Assembly: GCA_021161965.1 (NCBI GenBank)
Contig: JAGGZP010000074.1
Location: 1-7,473 of the forward strand
Direction of reading: 5' to 3'
Source: a bacterium
GTDB taxonomy: Bacteria; Patescibacteriota; Patescibacteriia; UBA2591; JAGGZP01
Length of the DNA: 7,473 bases
Below, piece after piece: positions 5,331 through 7,473 of this stretch (position 1 is its first letter; every line of letters begins with the position of its first letter). The notes beneath the pieces are model-generated. The model did no database searches and was not told the DNA's origin. It saw only the letters and a list, made by a program, of their open reading frames with translations. Position numbers and translations under genes: made by a program.

Positions 5331-5762
5331 ATGACTGATCCAATTAGCGATATGCTCACAAGAATTCGTAATGTTATTTTAATCAAAAGAAAGAAGGTAA
5401 ATATTCCTTTTTCAAAATTTAAGTTTTCAATTGCTAAGTTTCTAGAAAGAGAGGGATTGATTGAAAAAGCGGAAGTTTTTTCATCTTTAGGATTTCTTTT
5501 AAAGAAAAGAAAAAAGAAGGGATTAGATAAGTTTAAAGAAATAAGAATTTTACTAAAATACAGGAATGGTAGGTCGGTAATTAGTAATTTGAAGCGGATT
5601 AGTAAACCTGGTCGCAGGCTTTATGTAAAATGGAAGGATATTCCACAATTAAATAGAAATAGAAAAGGTATAATAGTTTTATCAACATCAAAAGGTATTA
5701 TGTCAACTAATGAGGCATGGAAGAAAAAAACTGGCGGAGAAATATTATTTGAAGTCTGGTAA
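5331..5762 (+). CDS. rpsH: 30S ribosomal protein S8 with a basic internal insertion
   Basis: The product has 143 residues against about 130 for most bacterial S8. The N-terminus MTDPISDMLTRIRN is standard. The C-terminal domain has the conserved RISKPGRRLYV (89-99) and STSKGIMSTNEA (118-129), ending GGEILFEVW. Between the two halves, residues about 47-69 include an extra basic stretch (LLKKRKKKGLDKFKE) not seen in E. coli S8. Just before the STSKG motif the usual Gly-Leu-Gly-Ile-Ala type segment reads NRNRKGIIVL. S8 is a primary binder of the 16S central domain, and in E. coli it also represses the spc operon. The reading frame is intact and the core rRNA-binding motif is present, so I regard it as functional. 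Confidence 0.96.
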   Translation: MTDPISDMLTRIRNVILIKRKKVNIPFSKFKFSIAKFLEREGLIEKAEVFSSLGFLLKKRKKKGLDKFKEIRILLKYRNGRSVISNLKRISKPGRRLYVKWKDIPQLNRNRKGIIVLSTSKGIMSTNEAWKKKTGGEILFEVW

Positions 5763-5780
5763 AATTTAATAATTTATTTT

Positions 5781-6329
5781 ATGAGTAGAATAGGTAAAAA
5801 ACCAATTGTAATCCCTAAAGATGTAAAAGTTGAAGTAAAAGAGGGTAAGATTTTTATTAATGGACCAAAAGGAAATTTGAAATTAGATATTCATCATTTT
5901 GTTAAAGTTAAAGTTAATGATAACCTAATAAATGTATCTGTTTCTAATCCAAATGATAAAAAACAGCGTTCTCTTTGGGGAACGTTTACTCGACTTATTT
6001 CGAATATGATTGAAGGCGTAACAAAAGGCTTTGAGAAAAAATTAGAAATGGTTGGTGTTGGTTATCGTGCGGAAGTAAAAGGGAAAACGCTTGTTTTACA
6101 TTTAGATTTTTCTCATCCAATAGAATTTAGTATTCCTGAAAACATTGATATTTCTGTAACAAAAAATGTTATTAAAGTTACAGGAATAGATAAGCAATTA
6201 GTTGGTGAAGTGGCAGCAAAAATCCGTGCATTTAGAAAACCAGAGCCTTATAAAGGTAAAGGAATAAGATATAGTGATGAAATAATTAGACGAAAGGCCG
6301 GTAAAAAAGCTGTGACAACATCTGCTTAA
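5781..6329 (+). CDS. rplF: 50S ribosomal protein L6
   Basis: The 182-residue product has normal L6 length and two tandem copies of the L6 fold (about 1-80 and 83-175). It opens MSRIGKKPIVIPKDVKVEVK. The linker region LWGTFTRLISNMIEGVTKGF (65-84) precedes EKKLEMVGVGYRAEVKG. The second domain contains the signature GEVAAKIRAFRKPEPYKGKG (142-161) followed by IRYSDEIIRRKAGKKA. L6 binds 23S rRNA near the sarcin-ricin loop and the factor-binding site. The final VTTSA residues are a short extra tail. The gene starts 18 bases after rpsH, with TTT before the ATG. Confidence 0.98.
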   Translation: MSRIGKKPIVIPKDVKVEVKEGKIFINGPKGNLKLDIHHFVKVKVNDNLINVSVSNPNDKKQRSLWGTFTRLISNMIEGVTKGFEKKLEMVGVGYRAEVKGKTLVLHLDFSHPIEFSIPENIDISVTKNVIKVTGIDKQLVGEVAAKIRAFRKPEPYKGKGIRYSDEIIRRKAGKKAVTTSA

Positions 6330-6342
6330 TTAAAATAAAATT

Positions 6343-6708
6343 ATGAGAGATGTGACTAAACTGAAAAATATAAAAAGAAACAAAAGACATAAACGTATTC
6401 GTACGCGAGTAAAAGGGACGACAAAAAGGCCAAGACTTTCTGTATTTCGAAGTAATCGACATATTTATCTTCAAATAATTGATGATTCGAAAGGAAAAAC
6501 AATAGTTAGCGCTAGTGATTTAGAAATAAAAGACAAATTAAAAAATAAAAAGAAAACTAACATTGCTTTTGAAGTTGGAAAATTAATTGCTCAAAAAGCT
6601 TTGGAAAAGAAAATTAAAAATGTCTGTTTTGACCGCGGAGGTTATAAATATCATGGTCGAGTTAAGTCTGCTGCTGATGGCGCTAGAGAGGGAGGATTAA
6701 ATTTTTAA
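6343..6708 (+). CDS. rplR: 50S ribosomal protein L18
   Basis: The 121-residue protein fits bacterial L18 (about 115-120). The N-terminal 30 residues are a basic, Lys/Arg-rich tail (KRNKRHKRIRTRVKGTTKRP) that typically wraps 5S rRNA. The globular part follows: RLSVFRSNRHIYLQIIDDSK (31-50), a short Lys-rich connector KLKNKKKTN (65-73), and helix VGKLIAQKALEKKIKNV. The C-terminal motif covers 96-119 and includes FDRGGYKYHGRVKSAADGAR, strongly conserved in the family. L18 delivers and holds 5S rRNA in the central protuberance with L5. It lies 13 bases after rplF and 15 bases before rpsE. Confidence 0.97.
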   Translation: MRDVTKLKNIKRNKRHKRIRTRVKGTTKRPRLSVFRSNRHIYLQIIDDSKGKTIVSASDLEIKDKLKNKKKTNIAFEVGKLIAQKALEKKIKNVCFDRGGYKYHGRVKSAADGAREGGLNF

Positions 6709-6723
6709 TAAATCTAAATTTAT

Positions 6724-7206
6724 ATGGTTAAAAAAAAGATATCAAAAAAACCTTTACCTAATGTCAAAGAAAAAGCAGAATATAAACAACATTTGGTTGA
6801 TTTAGCTAGAGTAACTCGAGTTGTTGCCGGAGGGAAAAGATTACGTTTCAGGGCATGTGTGGTTATTGGTAATAAACAAGGAGAAGTTAGTGTTGGTTTA
6901 GCCAAAGGTGCAGATGTGACAACAGCGATTAATAAGGCAGTAAAAAAGGCAGAAAAAGATATAGTTAAATTACCACCACTTAGTAAAGACGAATCAATTC
7001 CTAGAGTAATTGAGGAAAAATTTAAAGCAACAAAAATTATTTTGAAGCCAGCAAAGAAAGGTAAAGGTCTTATTTGTGGTGGAGTAATTAGAACAATATT
7101 GGAGTTAGCCGGAATAAAAAATGTTGTCGGAAAAATTATTGGTTCACATAATAAAATTAATGTTGCTCAAGCAACAATTAATGCTTTAAAAAAATTATTT
7201 AAATAA
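6724..7206 (+). CDS. rpsE: 30S ribosomal protein S5
   Basis: The 160-residue product matches S5 (about 160-170). An N-terminal double-stranded-RNA-binding-like domain (about 23-86) contains VTRVVAGGKRLRFRACVVIG (30-49) and the segment VGLAKGADVTTAINKAVKKA (57-76). The C-terminal domain includes GKGLICGGVIRTILELAGIK (113-132), VVGKIIGSHNKINVAQATIN and a short basic end. S5 lies at the mRNA entry channel with S3 and S4 and affects decoding accuracy. The loop VVAGGK (33-38) is the region where changes give spectinomycin resistance in other bacteria; Ala35 replaces a Lys present in E. coli. The stop is followed almost directly by rplO, with no rpmD between. Confidence 0.97.
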   Translation: MVKKKISKKPLPNVKEKAEYKQHLVDLARVTRVVAGGKRLRFRACVVIGNKQGEVSVGLAKGADVTTAINKAVKKAEKDIVKLPPLSKDESIPRVIEEKFKATKIILKPAKKGKGLICGGVIRTILELAGIKNVVGKIIGSHNKINVAQATINALKKLFK

Positions 7207-7207
7207 T

Positions 7208-7473
7208 ATGACTTTAAATTTTTCAAATATAAAACCATATTCTGGATCGAAAAAAAGGCGGAAACGTATCGGACGAGGCGATTCTTCTGGCTATGGAACT
7301 TATTCCGGTCGAGGACAGAAAGGACAAAGAGCAAGGTCAGGAGGTAAGAAGAAATTAAAATTGAAAGGATTAAAACCAATTATAAAAAGAATTCCGAAAG
7401 TTGGTGGGTTTAAATCAATTCATAAAAAGCCAAAAATAGTAAATTTAGACGAACTTTCAGAGAAGTTTAAAGA
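7208..7473 (+). CDS. rplO: 50S ribosomal protein L15, N-terminal part (partial, cut by window end)
   Basis: An ATG one base after the rpsE stop opens a frame that runs off the window after 88 full codons. The translation begins MTLNFSNIKPYSGSKKRRKR. The Gly/Arg-rich L15 N-terminal region follows, with IGRGDSSGYGTYSGRGQKGQ at 21-40 and then RARSGGKKK, the typical extended arm that threads through 23S rRNA. FKSIHKKPKIVNLDELSEKF begins the globular domain. L15 is a late assembly protein of the large subunit. The start is supported by the homologous N-terminus and the AAT context before ATG. The 3' part, and secY that usually follows, lie outside the window. Confidence 0.96.
   Translation, partial: MTLNFSNIKPYSGSKKRRKRIGRGDSSGYGTYSGRGQKGQRARSGGKKKLKLKGLKPIIKRIPKVGGFKSIHKKPKIVNLDELSEKFK

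Noticed and set aside
7167..7379. Antisense open frame spanning the rpsE-rplO junction
   Set aside because: I considered it as a replacement for the missing L30, but it is on the opposite strand, hydrophobic and unlike L30, and overlaps conserved codons of S5 and L15.

Overview
The window is a bacterial chromosome segment covering most of the fused S10-spc ribosomal-protein cluster, all on the + strand. The order is L4 (3' end only), L23, L2, S19, L22, S3, L16, L29, S17, L14, L24, L5, S14, S8, L6, L18, S5, then L15 (5' part, cut by the window end). The genes are packed head to tail with gaps of 1 to 26 bases and no overlaps. There is no RNA gene, mobile element, CRISPR array or convincing promoter or terminator. 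No stretch over 30 bases lacks a gene. The antisense open frames are shadows of the ribosomal genes.

The gene order is the canonical bacterial one with one exception. rpmD (L30), which normally lies between rpsE (S5) and rplO (L15), is missing: S5 stops at 7206 and L15 begins at 7208, leaving one base. Absence of L30 is a known shared trait of the Candidate Phyla Radiation (Patescibacteria). Together with strong A+T richness, Lys-rich extensions on L23 and L22, and the style of the L15, S5 and L16 sequences, this suggests a CPR bacterium, plausibly a Parcubacteria relative. The lineage is an inference; no database search was possible.

Functionally, the products form the core of both subunits. 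L2 supports the peptidyl-transferase centre, L16 the A-site/central-protuberance side, L5 and L18 hold 5S rRNA, L22/L23/L24/L29 surround the exit tunnel, S3/S5 line the mRNA entry side, and S8/S14/S17/S19 help assemble the small subunit. They are presumably co-transcribed from a promoter upstream of the window.

The most distinctive non-coding signal is at the starts. None of the 17 visible starts has a properly placed Shine-Dalgarno sequence, and every one has T immediately before the ATG once the L24 and L5 starts are placed by homology. This rule was used to support revised starts for L24 (4242) and L5 (4568). I see no undescribed multi-gene system here. The points worth a second look are the missing L30, the start-codon context, the protein extensions and insertions, an Arg-to-Pro change in L16 and a perfect hairpin inside rpsC.
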